Source: Membranipora membranacea (lineage: Eukaryota > Bryozoa > Gymnolaemata > Cheilostomatida > Membraniporidae). From it: a stretch of DNA of 64,000 nucleotides. Of this stretch, positions 36,186 through 48,485 are shown in pieces (positions within the stretch are counted from its first letter, which is position 1; every line of letters starts with the position of its first letter). Location: contig OU612066.1 of assembly GCA_914767715.1 (NCBI GenBank), forward strand, positions 38,970,283-39,034,282, in the 5' to 3' direction. The notes beneath the pieces were generated by a model. That model was given only the letters and a program-made list of their open reading frames with translations, made no database searches and was not told the DNA's origin. The position numbers and the translations under genes are program-made.

Positions 36186-37340
36186 TTACAAAATAAAGTA
36201 CACCTATGCTGTAGTATGTTGGATAGGCCCTGGGGGCCGATGCAGGGATACATGTCCCAAGTGACCTATGAGAGTTGTATAACAAAAGGCCTTTTGTTTG
36301 GTGAACAAAGGAGTACAATGGCAGAAAAGTTTGCATGTCTGATTACATGCATTACAAAATAAAGTACACCTATGCTGTAGTATGTTGGATAGGCCCTGGG
36401 GGCCGATGCAGGGATACATGTCCCAAGTGACCTATGAGAGTTGTATAACAAAAGGCCTTTTGTTTGGTGAACAAAGGAGTACAATGGCAGAAAAGTTTGC
36501 ATGTCTGATTACATGCATTACAAAATAAAGTACACCTATGCTGTAGTATGTTGGATAGGCCCTGGGGGCCGATGCAGGGATACATGTCCCAAGTGACCTA
36601 TGAGAGTTGTATAACAAAAGGCCTTTTGTTTGGTGAACAAAGGAGTACAATGGCAGAAAAGTTTGCATGTCTGATTACATGCATTACAAAATAAAGTACA
36701 CCTATGCTGTAGTATGTTGGATAGGCCCTGGGGGCCGATGCAGGGATACATGTCCCAAGTGACCTATGAGAGTTGTATAACAAAAGGCCTTTTGTTTGGT
36801 GAACAAAGGAGTACAATGGCAGAAAAGTTTGCATGTCTGATTACATGCATTACAAAATAAAGTACACTTATGCTGTAGTATGTTGGATAGGCCCTGGGGG
36901 CCGATGCAGGGATACATGTCCCAAGTGACCTATGAGAGTTGTATAACAAAAGGCCTTTTGTTTGGTGAACAAAGGAGTACAATGGCAGAAAAGTTTGCAT
37001 GTCTGATTACATGCATTACAAAATAAAGTACACCTATGCTGTAGTATGTTGGATAGGCCCTGGGGGCCGATGCAGGGATACATGTCCCAAGTGACCTATG
37101 AGAGTTGTATAACAAAAGGCCTTTTGTTTGGTGAACAAAGGAGTACAATGGCAGAAAAGTTTGCATGTCTGATTACATGCCATAATGACTCATTACAAAA
37201 TAAAGTACACCTATGCTGTAGTATGTTGGATAGGCCCTGGGGGCCGATGTCAGGGAGACATGCCCCAATGCACCTATGAGAGTTGTGTAACAAAAGGCCT
37301 TTTGTTTGGTGAACAAAGGAGTACAATGGCAGGCAAAGTT
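36186..37340 (+). repeat. 166-bp satellite array, seven copies
   Basis: Near-identical units repeat with a 166-bp period (for example the TTGGATAGGCCCTGGGGGCC segment), followed by a diverged terminal copy from about 37190. Units contain AAAGGCCTTTT, a short palindrome. Overlapping open frames on both strands recur with the period and are not genes. The array ends about 600 bp before RPL12. Confidence 0.95.
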
Positions 37341-37937
37341 TGCTTGTCTGAATGCATGTTGGATTCATGTGATTGCATGCTGGGGCGCGTGTATGCTAGG
37401 CTCAGCTCTCTACTTTTACTACACTCATTTGTGGGTATACACAATCCACCCGCTGCTACGATATGTAGGAACCACTGGTACAGTGTATTTCACAACTGTA
37501 CTTTATTTTGTAATGCTGGAATAAATACAGTTGAGAATAACATTCAGTAATTATGATGATGACTCAGTAATTAGCAATACCTTGGTTGGGTGTAATAATA
37601 ACATTTTAGTTACTAGAAGGTGTGCGTAAAAGTATCTCAGTCAATAAGCCTTTCTTATATTATTATCCGAAACAGAATTTCACTCCCCCAATAAGAATTG
37701 TACCTTGGAAAATTTGTTGTTTGGTAGCTCAGGAAACAAAGAAACAGTATTATTGGTGTTCACTGCTGGGTTTAGATTATTTCGAGATGCATAACCACAG
37801 AGTAATACCACTACCCCTCCTTTTCCGATTGAAAATTTCAAGTTTGTGGTGCAACTCTTTTGGTAGTGTTCATAATCGAACTCATCCAACACCCAAACTT
37901 TTCTTGATTGATATTGTAATTACATCAGTACATCAAT
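37341..37937. other. RPL12 upstream region
   Basis: No coding exon recognised. It should hold the RPL12 promoter and 5' leader; I see no clear TATA box, as is common for ribosomal protein genes. Confidence 0.4.
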
Positions 37938-39076
37938 ATGCCTCCCAAGTTTGATCCGAACGCAATCACTATTGGTAAGTCACCTTGTTTATTGTTGTGC
38001 ACAATGAAACTTCAAAGGCCATAATGTATGTGCCAAAAAGTTGTTGCTTCATTAGCTGGACTGTTTTACCTTATTCAGTTCTTCCTAGCTTCAAGCCTTC
38101 AGCTGTGGCCAGTTATTGCTGTCTGCACACTAAGAAATTGATTATTTTATTCATATTTATTTGAGATGCTATTGATTGAATTGATTTATAGGCTTTGCTT
38201 GCTTAAGTTCTAACTATTTAAAAAACAAATAAATTTCAAAAATTCACTCACTGAGAAATTAAAGTCACTAGTGCCAGTGGTGCACATCTGTTATATTGAC
38301 ATTGACAATTTTTCAACCTGGCATATAATGTATAATAATAACACTTATTATTACTTAATTACAGTGTACCTGAGAGCTGTTGGTGGTGAAGTAGGAGCTA
38401 CATCCACCCTCGCTCCAAAGGTTGGTCCACTCGGTCTGTCTCCTAAAAAGGTAGGAGATGATATCGCTAAGGCCACAGGAGACTGGAAAGGACTGAAGAT
38501 TACCTGTAAACTGACCATCAAGAATCGTCAGGCTACAGTCGAGGTCGTACCCAGCGCTTCAGCCCTCATCATCAAGGCTCTTAAAGAACCACCGAGAGAC
38601 AGAAAGAAAGTAAAGAATGGTAAGCTCTCCCACTACCTACTCGTCACATTGACGTCCTTTCTCTCACTCTGCTGACACTTGTAGCTTGAAAATTTACATT
38701 AGTTCTTCTCTGTATTATGTGCTTATTTGAAGGTCTGACTATCAGTCTCTGTTCTTAACTATAGAGCATGGAGATTGACAATCTCCAGGCTCAAGTCTCC
38801 CTGTCTGTGAACCTCTAGATTTCAAGGCATCGGCAAATACTAATAGCTGGTATTACTTTAATGATTACAGTTAAACACAATGGAGATATCACATTTGATG
38901 AGGTTATCAGTATTGCTCGTATTATGAGACCAAGAAGTATGGCTCGTGAGCTATCTGGTACAGTAAGAGAGATTCTCGGTACAGCTCAGAGTGTAGGATG
39001 TACCATCGATGGTCAACATCCACATGATGTTATCGAGTCTGTAGCCAGCGGAGAGATGGAGGTACCAGACTCTTAG
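37938..39076 (+). CDS. RPL12: Large ribosomal subunit protein uL11 (L12), complete
   Basis: Exons 37938-37974, 38365-38619 and 38871-39076 join in phase 1 at both introns, giving 165 residues, the normal animal RPL12 length. The start [12 protein letters not shown], the block [18 protein letters not shown] followed by DWKGLK, and the C-terminal DGQHPHDVI identify it without doubt. It is a cytosolic 60S protein that forms the base of the ribosomal stalk with P0 and helps bind translation factors. The ATG follows a short leader, and a canonical AATAAA lies 67 bp after the stop. No defects seen. Confidence 0.98.
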
Positions 39077-39142
39077 ATCTCAACTCTGACCTCCTCTCAT
39101 TCTCTGTACTTTAACTGTACTGCTGTTATGTGATGAGAAAAC

Positions 39143-39148
39143 AATAAA
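39143..39148 (+). terminator. RPL12 polyadenylation signal
   Basis: AATAAA 67 bp after the RPL12 stop codon. Confidence 0.8.
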
Positions 39149-39514
39149 GTAAAAAAAAATGAACACCTTGGTCTAATACATTGATTGCTTTGTGGAGACT
39201 ACCTAATATTGATACACAATATAATAGCTAAGTCTATTATTGTCACTTGACTATGATTCGTAGATGACTGACAATGTTTAAGAAATGTTACCATAATTAA
39301 TGTCACATCATGAAGAACATTGGTAATAATGAATTGTTGCTGACAATAAAAATATATATATAATTAAATCTGGAAATGACACTATGTGCGGCTACAGTTT
39401 GACACATGATTGTGGGTGATGTAACAACAATGAATTGTGTAGTAGCACCGTTGGTTACTACTATGGTCATTAATGATTTGGTGGCTGCGGAGGGTTATGT
39501 TGATAATTTCAATG
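39149..39514. other. RPL12 3' flank
   Basis: AT-rich with a short TATA run near 39350. No coding signal. Confidence 0.4.
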
Positions 39515-39522
39515 GTCTACAG

Positions 39523-40434
39523 CATGGGTGGGCAACCTTTTCTTGAAAAAGGCCACATTTTACGCCAGATCAACTCAAAAGGCCGCAACATATTTTTCAG
39601 GGATAAAAAGTGGAACTGTAGTAGCAATTTTGGCATTTCCACTTGTGTAAAAACTAAAACAGATTTATGTCTAAAAACTGCAGTATGTTGCAAAAACCAT
39701 CAACTCAGCAGAAATACTGGTTTATCTAATCTTCTTGAGTTTTGTGATGTCATTTTACCTCATGATTTGATTGTGTACATGTCTGTATCCCCATGTTTCA
39801 TGTGTAAGACAAAGAGGAGGGTGGGTGCGAGAGGGGTGCTGTAGCGCCCTCCCAGGGGTTAAAGTGTAAATAAAGTTCATACAGGACTGTTTTGATGAAG
39901 AAGGAAGTATTTTCGCGGAGCGAAAAAAAAATTTGAAAATATTTTTCGTGTCCTGCCAAAGTTTTCACCTCACAGCTCCCGCCCTCTCTCAAAGGAGGGA
40001 AATTTTCGCAAATGATTGTGAAATGAAGAATTCAATATGGAACATTTCAGCCATAATGCAGGAGCACTTGTCACAAAGGGAATTTTTGTCCACAGAGACT
40101 GTTTTGTAAAAATAAAATTACTATAATGTTAGAGAAACTTGTAATTTTAACATCCAAAGGTCACTGATTTGTGTTATTTCGAAAGGACAACAACTTGATA
40201 AAGTAGTAAGAGTGGCTGGGAAGCTAAGCTACATGCATAATACAGAATGGCCACGCCCACTATTTAGAAATATTTTGAGCTTACAGAGCGCTATGCATAC
40301 TTGGTTCTCCACATAAAAAAAGGGGAATCAAAATTAATGTATAAAAAGTTTTACAGGCATAAGGCCACAATAAGGCCGCAAAATATTACCCATTAGGCCG
40401 CACTGGCAAAAAGGCCGCAGGTTGCCCACAGCTG
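39523..40434. mobile_element. Non-autonomous hAT-type DNA transposon with 8-bp target duplication
   Basis: The 912-bp element is flanked by identical GTCTACAG at 39515-39522 and 40435-40442. Its ends are inverted: the left starts CATGGGTGGGCAACC and the right ends GGTTGCCCACAGCTG, with further GGCC-rich subterminal matches (AAAGGCCAC left, AAAGGCCGC right). An 8-bp duplication and termini containing GTGGGCAACC are typical of hAT elements. No transposase-length frame is present, so it would depend on a transposase elsewhere. Confidence 0.82.
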
Positions 40435-40442
40435 GTCTACAG

Positions 40443-43400
40443 CGACTCGTTATAGTTTTGTGTTGAATTTCAGTGTCTGGTCAAGATTAGGAATTAATTA
40501 GTGTACGAAATAACTGCAGACAATATACCTGATCATCAGTAGGGCAATCTACTCGATTACCACACCTGCATTTCTACGATGATATTCATTGCACTGTGTG
40601 TTACATGATCTCTATAGTTGTCTCATCTTTGTACATGAGAAGATAACTAAATGGATCTAAAGTAGACTTGTACAAATAATGGCATTGGCATTTTGATTGA
40701 CATTGTAACATAACCTCCCAACTGATAAATCTAAGAGGGCTACAACATGTCCATGGTGCAAAGGCTTGCAATAAGAACCGTCTTAAGTTTTCCTGATCAC
40801 TCTTTAATTTCTTAATGGTAGTTTTCTTTCTAGAACCACCAGATAAAGCACTAAATAAACACAATTTAATAATCCAGCTGAGAGCAGAATATTGTACTCC
40901 AAACCCTTACAAGTAGGTTGCTGTAACCCAACCCCTCTCTTTGTCATAGGGTAATCTGTTTGTAGAAACAATTGACAAAACAGGGGAGTGAAATTAGTGG
41001 ACTAAGTGAAGATGTCATTATAGCAGGCAGTTGTAATAGTTATTGTAACAGGGGTGTGGTTTCAGCCCTTTCTGCCATTTCAATTAGTTTACAGACCACA
41101 TTTGAGTTCTGTGTGAACTTCTTTTGCTTGCATTAGGCATGTTTTAAGCAATATTTTAATTTGGAGTTTATGAGGGAGCTTTGTTGAGCAGCACTTTGTC
41201 AAGCTCAACAATGGTCAACACTCAACAATGGTCAAGGCTCAACAAAGGTCAACGCTCAACAATGGTTAAGGCTCATCAACCTAGGAGTATGTTTCATTAT
41301 ATCTTTTTTCATTTTAGATCAGTCTCAAACTTCTCCAAAAGAGATACAACATCCCTCACTGATTATACAATGAACAGATTGTACAACTCAGTAACCTATG
41401 CCGTAAAGCTGAGAAGAACCCAGCAGGTCACCAATTGAATCTGGACTTCCTTGAGGAAATATATGGCATTAGCACTCAAACTCCATCATTTATTCTCATC
41501 ATTTATTTCAGGTAAGTAGTGATAATCATTAAACTTTTGGCTAAATGACGAGAGAAGATGCACATCACAGCACTTACCAATTTTATTTGGGTATTTGAGT
41601 AATATTTAGATTGAAGCTGACTGATTCCTGTACGCGTGCAGGCCTGGCAGACTATGAGTGGCTATTCTGTTGCTAGCAAAATCACAAATAATGTGGCACA
41701 AGTGCAGACCCAAGAGAAGCAATAGAGTTGAATTGCTAGTGAAAACTCCTCAATAAGCTACAGGAGTACGGTGTGTCAAGAAACTGTAACCATGTTTACC
41801 GACGAGGGGGACTTTTAATTAGAAACAGCAAAAATCGCAATCTGATCAATCACCCAGTGAGTGAGTGGGACCTGCTGGGGTGTCACTCACACATCGCTCA
41901 CTCAATGATGGAACAATATACATTACGAGTAAGCGATCTGGGAGCGATTTTGTCATATTGAAAGACCAAGTGAGTGATAATTTGAGATGTGATAGTGATA
42001 ATTCGCTTTAGTAAAGCATCGCTCTTTCTAATTGACTCCCTGTGTGATGTTTGCCTCTTAATTTTTTAATTCCATTTGTTTATACATCACCCTCCCTGCT
42101 GAGTACCTTCAAAAAAGTTGGGATAACCTCCTCTTTGATCAGGTGTGGGCAACTCCCAATTACTATGTATAGTATTTATAGAACTCACAAACAGCCTTTG
42201 ATAGTGCTTATGCACCAAACGCCATTATTTTTTTATTACAGGTACAGATTATAGGCCAAACCGTTCATTGCTTGAGGGCGATCATCCTGGGGATTCACTG
42301 AAAGATTTTATTTGTGCGAAGTGCCTCTGTCTGTCTGTCTGCATGAAGCTAAGGCAAACAGAGGGTGCAATGGAATGGCTAGAAAAAGAAAAAAAAATAG
42401 TCACAAGTTCCAAATCTGAGAGCATCTGCTAGAGATGGTAATTTCATACTTATTATGCATCTTTTTAGTGGTGAGATGTATGCTGTATTCTGTAGTGAGC
42501 TGAGTTCTAACGATTCAATCCGCTCGATCCAAGACAAAGCTAGTCCACTAGGTTTTTTTTTATTCTCTACCATGTACTGGACTTTGATATAGTCAATTGT
42601 CATGTTTTTCTGTTATACAGAAAGAAGACCCTCCATCTGGTGAAGAGTATCTAGTGGGAATACCGCAACAAGTTACGGGCAAAAAATGGAGGTAAGTACT
42701 GGGAAGGGGGTCAAGCGTGATTAATCATGGATACAGATAGAACACCTCGTCCTAACTGCTGATTCAAACACGAGCCTCCGGCTGGATCTGATGAAATCTT
42801 TTCATTAGATTATCAAGCTCCATAAAGCCTCTCACAGTCAGAGAAGGCAGCCAGTGGGGCCAAATTTGTAACGTAATCCGTCAACCTTCAACTAAATAAG
42901 AGACAACTCCTTTTATCAGATCCAAAGTGTTCTCGATACTTTTAAACTTCTATACTGTTTGCTGGTTGCTGTTTGCTCGTTGTTGCTGGTTGCTGTTTGC
43001 TCGTTGTTGCAGGTCATAATGAGTGTGAGTGGTAAGGATTTATGTATGTTACTTATGTTAGAAAATCAATGTTCGAAAATTCTTAACCACATTCTGATTA
43101 TCTGATGCTAATGGATGAGAGCGATTAACTAAGGTTATATTCAGTAAGTGCCAAATTGCGTCCATAGCAGACTGGTAGCGGTAGTTTTGTTGCCGAGGTA
43201 CAGTTTGATGAAGTTGTTCTCTCATTATTATGCAGCATATGACAGACTACAGAAAGATGCCCAATAACGATTCGGGTACTCGGTCTTTACATTCAGGCTA
43301 GTCCACCTAAGTTCACATTTGATATAAGCCCTCCCACTGATTTTTCATATAAAGGCGATCGGCTCAGAATGGAGCAACTCCTAAGGGCAGTTTAGGTTTA

Positions 43401-43600
43401 TTTGAGAGATATATTTTTATGATTGTAATTTCTGTGAAATTGAAAATTCTTGTTGAATGTTATTTTTTTTCAATCTTGGACAAGGCATCTCATTTACTTG
43501 AATTTAATTGATTTGATCATTGTTTGATCTCATTTATATGGTATCTGATCACTTCAGTATATTGCAGTGGCGTATATTAGCAATCACGGCCCAGGGATGT
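40443..43600. other. Largely unassigned region with two exon-like islands
   Basis: Contains a small minisatellite at 41210-41272 (CAACAATGGTCAA units). Exon-like islands: 41319-41418 (acceptor TTTTAG, open frame to CAGCAG then GTCACC) and 42620-42690 (acceptor TACAG, frame including EDPPSGEEYLVGIPQQV, donor GTAAGT). I recognise no family in either, and they may be chance. Confidence 0.3.
42620..42690 (+). CDS. Possible orphan exon, unrecognised
   Basis: A T-rich tract and TACAG precede an open segment reading KEDPPSGEEYLVGIPQQVTG, which ends at a strong GTAAGT donor. Composition looks coding (acidic, no stop), but no neighbouring exon could be joined with confidence. The upstream island 41319-41418 is the only candidate partner. 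Confidence 0.2.
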
Positions 43601-43607
43601 CCATGAA

Positions 43608-43690
43608 TGGCTGAATAGCTCAGTGTGTAGAGCGTCTGCCTTATCATCACTGTTAATAAGATTGTTGTGGGATCAAATCCCATCAAGGTC
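43608..43690 (+). mobile_element. Second tRNA-like SINE head
   Basis: TAGCTCAGTGTGTAGAG (A-box region, 43616) and GGGATCAAATCCC (B-box region) are spaced as in a tRNA with an enlarged anticodon arm. It lies on the plus strand, 15 kb from the other copy, and does not share its downstream body, so it may be a different SINE or a tRNA relic. Confidence 0.5.
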
Positions 43691-43975
43691 AGTTTTTTTC
43701 AAATGGGTGCTTTATAACTGGAGCATTTTTACCGTAATCTCCTACTGCTATTGAGTTGTTTTCTGAAAGTACCCAACAGCTCAGTGAGCTATTGAAATAC
43801 CTCTCTGCTTGCACTATTTTGCTTCCGATATGCAAAAATTTCCGTGGCGGGAGGGCGCTTGAGCGCCCCTCCCACACCCTCCCCGCCACGCCTACGGCGT
43901 GTGGATCGGGCTGCGCCCGTTCATTATGCTCATCTCCAAAAAGTCAGTGAGTGAAATTTTTTAGAACATACGCCC
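43690..43975 (-). repeat. Dispersed GC-rich repeat, possible transposon fragment
   Basis: A GC-rich block at 43845-43920 with self-complementary words (GGCGCTTGAGCGCC) stands out from AT-rich surroundings. The adjacent minus-strand frame with QAERYFNSS matches a second site at 56900-57110 (QAERFLNN), which suggests a repeated element of unknown class. Confidence 0.4.
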
Positions 43976-44103
43976 CTGGTATATTGATCATTTTCGTGTA
44001 AACTATTCATTATGTTGTAAAACTTTCGGTTTCTAATCATGGTTGTTTTATTTCTGATAAGATGGATGGATAATATCATCACATAACATCATCATGCAAT
44101 AAC

Positions 44104-45687
44104 CTAGCAGTAGATCCATTCATTTGGGTTCTCAGCAAGATTGTCAGTAGTGGAGCACCAACTCCAGTAGGAGTCCTCATCTGTGCACTCCTCGTAAGAT
44201 TCTCCTTTGTAGGTAAATGGGAACAGACAAGTGGGTTCTGCCTCAACCGCCTTGTCTTCTCTACATAATAACAAACGGAGAATATTGATATCAAAGGAAT
44301 TTTTTTTTTGTACTACAGTGTATTATCCCTTAGGCCTAGATGATTGTGGTGAATCTTTGCTTAAAATTCAAGTTTCAGTTTGCCATGACCTTATCTCTTT
44401 ATAAAATGTTGTGCGTTTAATTTTGTATATCTGGGCGATGTTACTCACGCTGAGCAGTATTTCCAGGCGGTAGGTGAATATTCAGCGGCTGTTGCACACC
44501 ATAACAAGTAACTGTCCTCTTTGGTGCAAGACTGATATTCCTTTCCTTCATAAGTGAAAGGGAAGACGCATGTGGTGCCCTCCGCAGCCTCCACCTCATT
44601 GATGATCTCATGAATCATCTCCAGCTCAGCAGGGTCAAACTCACCAGCATCATCACCGGTCGCCATAGCCATTATTTCTTCAACTGCATCTTTGACTTGT
44701 TCATCACCAGCATCGACCTCTTCCATTGCCTTGTCGATGGCCTCTAGCACAGCGGGGTCGATCTCACCAGAATCCTCAGGCACTATTTTTTCAACAGCAT
44801 CCTCAAAGGTTTTTTCACCAGCATCGACCTCTTCGATTGCCTCGTCGATGGCCTCTAGCACAGCGGGGTCGATCTCACCAGAATCCTCAGGCACTATTTT
44901 CTCAACAGCATCCTCAAAAGTTTCATCACCGGCATCGACCTCTTCGATTGCCTCGTCGATGGCCTCCAGCGTATCGGGGTCGATCTCACCAGAATCCTCA
45001 GGCACTATAGTTTCAACAGCATCGTTGAATTCTTCATTACCAGCATCAACTTCTTCGATTGCCTCGTTGATTTTCTCCAGGATATCAGGGGCGATAGCGG
45101 GAGTGTCATCAGCTACAGGTGCTTCTACGGCATCAGCTTGCACATCGCAGAGCAAAGCTGGAAACAAAACGTACCATACATTAATAGAACGATGAAGTCT
45201 GATATTGTTATTATACAATCACTAGATAGTAAACACCCTTTCTATCCGACCATGTTACATGCTGATACATACATGATTACTCCAGCCGTTGGGAGAGATA
45301 ATGGAGATGCAAGGGAGATAACAGAATTAGGGGATGAGAAAAACACTTTTTTCAAACTAAAAGTATCAAATAGATTTTTGTGGTTTTGATTTCATAATAA
45401 TAATAATAACTATAACTTCTGAAGGTCTAACTGGTGGGATGAGCCGTAAGTCAGGTACTCAGAGAAAATGTTTGAAACACCTCTTCTTCATTCACACATC
45501 ATCACTCAATGCCAGTTTAATAAGAATAGAAAGATGAATATAGAGATAATGATGAATATATATATACTAATTATATATTTATATTATTTTATATCTATAT
45601 TAATAAATAAATATAAATATATATACCTATTCAGTATTATTACTCACCAGTAAGAGCCAGCAGTACTAGAATCTGAGCAGCCTTCAT
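44104..45687 (-). CDS. FN2 gene C: acidic-repeat secreted protein with two FN2 domains
   Basis: Exons: 45687-45648 (MKAAQILVLLALT, phase 1), 45157-44449 and 44260-44104 (TAG). The product is about 301 residues. A signal peptide continuing into exon 2 (ALLCDVQA) is followed by five copies of a 37-residue acidic repeat. The middle copies are nearly identical (IVPEDSGEIDPAVLEAIDEA, then IEEVDAG and a FEDAVEK-like end) and the first and last are diverged. Then come one FN2 module in the same exon and a second in the last exon, which ends EWIYC with no residues after the final cysteine. The repeats should form acidic amphipathic helices and make the protein strongly anionic; calcium or matrix binding is a guess. 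A minus-strand AATAAA lies about 50 bp after the stop. Confidence 0.88.
44625..45110 (-). repeat. 111-bp coding tandem repeat inside FN2 gene C
   Basis: Encodes the 37-residue acidic repeat. Its period is a multiple of three, and frames on the opposite strand stay open for the same reason. Copies are close at DNA level, which points to recent unequal exchange. Confidence 0.9.
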
Positions 45688-47004
45688 CCTGTCTATCTGT
45701 GGTCTCAGTGTAGAGTCTCAGTGTCGATCGAGTGTGATGTTAGAAGTGAGAGTGTCTAGTTTATGTATGTATTGGTGTTATCCTTGTGCCACGTCACCCA
45801 GCTCACCTAGCAGAACATGTGACTTACCTGAGGAGATGCTAGGTGATACTCCACCTTACTGATCTGTATGTGGTTTACCTTGAGTGATTTCCCAGAAGGC
45901 AGTTACAGTATGAGGTTGTTGCTCTGAGGTTTCTTCTGATCTCTATTACTTAAAGGGGACACATCTAGGAGAGGTAACCTGTCTGTGGAATGTGACTGGT
46001 ATGTCAGGGTATGACTGAATCATGTGACTCGGTGAGGTTTTCACAGTCTCAGTGCAAATCATCTCTACAGTTTTGGCCATGGCTCTCCCTTATTTTGCAG
46101 CCTGTGGATGTTGCCAATGATGTCAAAAGCAATGCATGGGAAGTGATTCAGAAAGCAGTGGTTTAGCAGAACCAGGGTCTATGCATCATTTCAAATAATT
46201 TAGCATTGAGATTTTCTGATAATAATAAAAACCCGATGGTATTTTTGTGCACGTCTCCTGCTCCCCTCCACCCTGACCTTGTTGACCTTGACTTTTTATA
46301 CGATATCGATATCTGCTTTTACCTTTATTGTGACCTGTTCAGTGCAAACTGTTTTATGCAACAATAATTTATGGTTATTTTGTAGTAGGGGTTCACTTGT
46401 TAGATCCACGTGGTTTAGATTGTGTCTACTGCCATCGATAGACGGATAACCGAAATAAGTTAATAATCATCAGATATTGAAATTTGATATTCTAGTTCTA
46501 CATCTGTTCCTGGTCACGAAATCCCAATGGATGAGCTCGCGCACAGGTATTGAGCTAAAACAAACAAGCAGGTCAGGTTACAGTAAGGAGTATGTCGCTG
46601 AACTAAATAAAAATCAAAACATACATCCACGGAACCACCAAACAAACAAGACACAACAGTTTCACCTCAGCAGCACTATCTGAACATGACATCACTGTCC
46701 AGTGGGAGGAGGGGGGGGGGGGAGGATGGCTTTGTATTATTATTTGTATCATCCAAGTCTCAAACTTCATCATAAACGACAACACTAGATGTGGCTGCAG
46801 CGATATAACCAGCAAACTTCTCTTGCTTGACTTGTAGTCGCTCCCCGGGCTAAAGGTCTGCACTGGTCAGACACTGCTGTCGTACCAGATCGGTTAAAGG
46901 TCTGCCCTGGTCAGACACTGCTGTCGTACAAGATCGGCTAAAATTCTGCACTGCTAAGACACCGTTGTCTAAAAACCTGCACTGGTCGTATCTCATTGGC
47001 CGGT
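45688..47004. other. Intergenic, no gene recognised
   Basis: Includes the 5' flank of gene C, a G-rich run near 46710, and short direct repeats at 46850-46970 (TCTGCxCTGGTCAGACACTG). No exon with family similarity. Confidence 0.45.
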
Positions 47005-48349
47005 AGACACTGATAGAACAAACTTCAATTGAAACGATGTTGGAAAATAAGCTATAGGCTCGCTATCAGTGGCTAACTTATCTGAGTGATATGTTGCTAC
47101 ACAACATGATCATATATAGATGGATTTTATTTTGTTTATCACCACTATAGTGGTGATCACGTTGATGTTAAATTTCCTTTTACTCAGAAACTGATGGTGT
47201 TACGATCGGTACAAATATTTATATGGGCTTGTTTTTCATCACATGGCGTTCACAAGATCCGTGATCATTAATTAAAAATTCTTTCTATCAGAATCTGGCG
47301 GTATTAGGAGCAAAGTACAGGTATTCATCTTATCTTAATTTGGATAGCATCAAATCAGAAAACAGTGGGAATACCTTGCCTGCTACTTCAATACATTGAA
47401 GGCTTAACAACATGAAAAAAAGCCAAAATGGCAAAACAGCCAAGAATCCTTGAACCTTGCGAAAGGTTGAATCAAGAAGCATACAATAAATGATTTTTCT
47501 CCTTTACTTACTGTTCCTCCACTGAGCAAAAATGGCTGCTGGCACTATCATAAAAAACAACATTTTCATCAAATACATTCATTGTGCAAGTAATCAGTAC
47601 AGGTTGGTTATCTTTTCATTATAGCGTTTGGGTTGAACCAAATGTGCTGGCGTTCCAAAACTGAAAACATGACCCACAACTAGAAACAAAGTAACCTTCA
47701 CCAGCAAAAGGTAAATTGGACCACCTTAGGGAACTGTCGCTAAGGTGAAGAAAGATAGAAATCTCAGAGACGATCTACAAGCAGTAAATAGTACAGTGAG
47801 TGAACAGAATAAGAGCTGTATTATAAAGCAGCAGGTTTGATATGGTGCATAACATGCAGTTTAGGCAGCAGCCCACGCTGTGAGGTGTGTATCTTGTGTT
47901 TTATATAATGTGTGAGCCTAAAATAACAGGAAACCAGAAATAGGAAGTAAGGCGCTATCTAGGTCAGCTTTCACATGCTCAAAGTGTAAACTCATGATTT
48001 TCAATTTTCAAATGACTCTATTTTCTCCCGGAAATGTGGCAATGTGCTCTTCCTGCTGAGATGTCATTCATAGTGATACTGAGATCGTCAGCTCTCACAT
48101 CTCACAGCTCGTTACTACTGAGCAGTCGCGATAGCGTTATGATCGATGCCTCATTGAGAAGATGATGTCTTTGCACCAAGTTATCTACCTATGCCTTTAT
48201 GTTTTGTGATTCATTGAGCTGAGATGTTTGTTCCTTTTGTCTCAAGATCAGATTTGTAATCATTTACATTTTTTACTTGGTACAGCCTCCATCTTACTGA
48301 CCAAGGACTATCTATGATAAACCTAAACTAATCTACAACAATGGACCTA

Positions 48350-48485
48350 CTGCAAACCTACTGCAAACCTACTGCAAACCTACTCCAAACCTACTGCAAA
48401 CCTACTCCAACTTACTCCAAACCTACTGCAAACCTACTCCAAACCTACACCAAACCTACTCCAAACCTACTCCAAACCTACGGTA
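48350..48485 (+). repeat. ACCTACTGCAAA 12-bp repeats
   Basis: About eleven copies alternating ACTGCAA and ACTCCAA. Only a shrunken version exists at the matching site in unit 2 (about 52700-52780). Confidence 0.9.

Noticed and set aside
36204-37368. Series of 71-78 residue frames repeating on the minus strand
   Set aside because: They recur with the 166-bp satellite period, have no splice or start support, and overlap one another.
44692-45195. Plus-strand Ser/Ala-rich 167-residue frame
   Set aside because: It is the antisense shadow of the acidic repeat of FN2 gene C, whose minus-strand reading has a signal peptide and FN2 domains.
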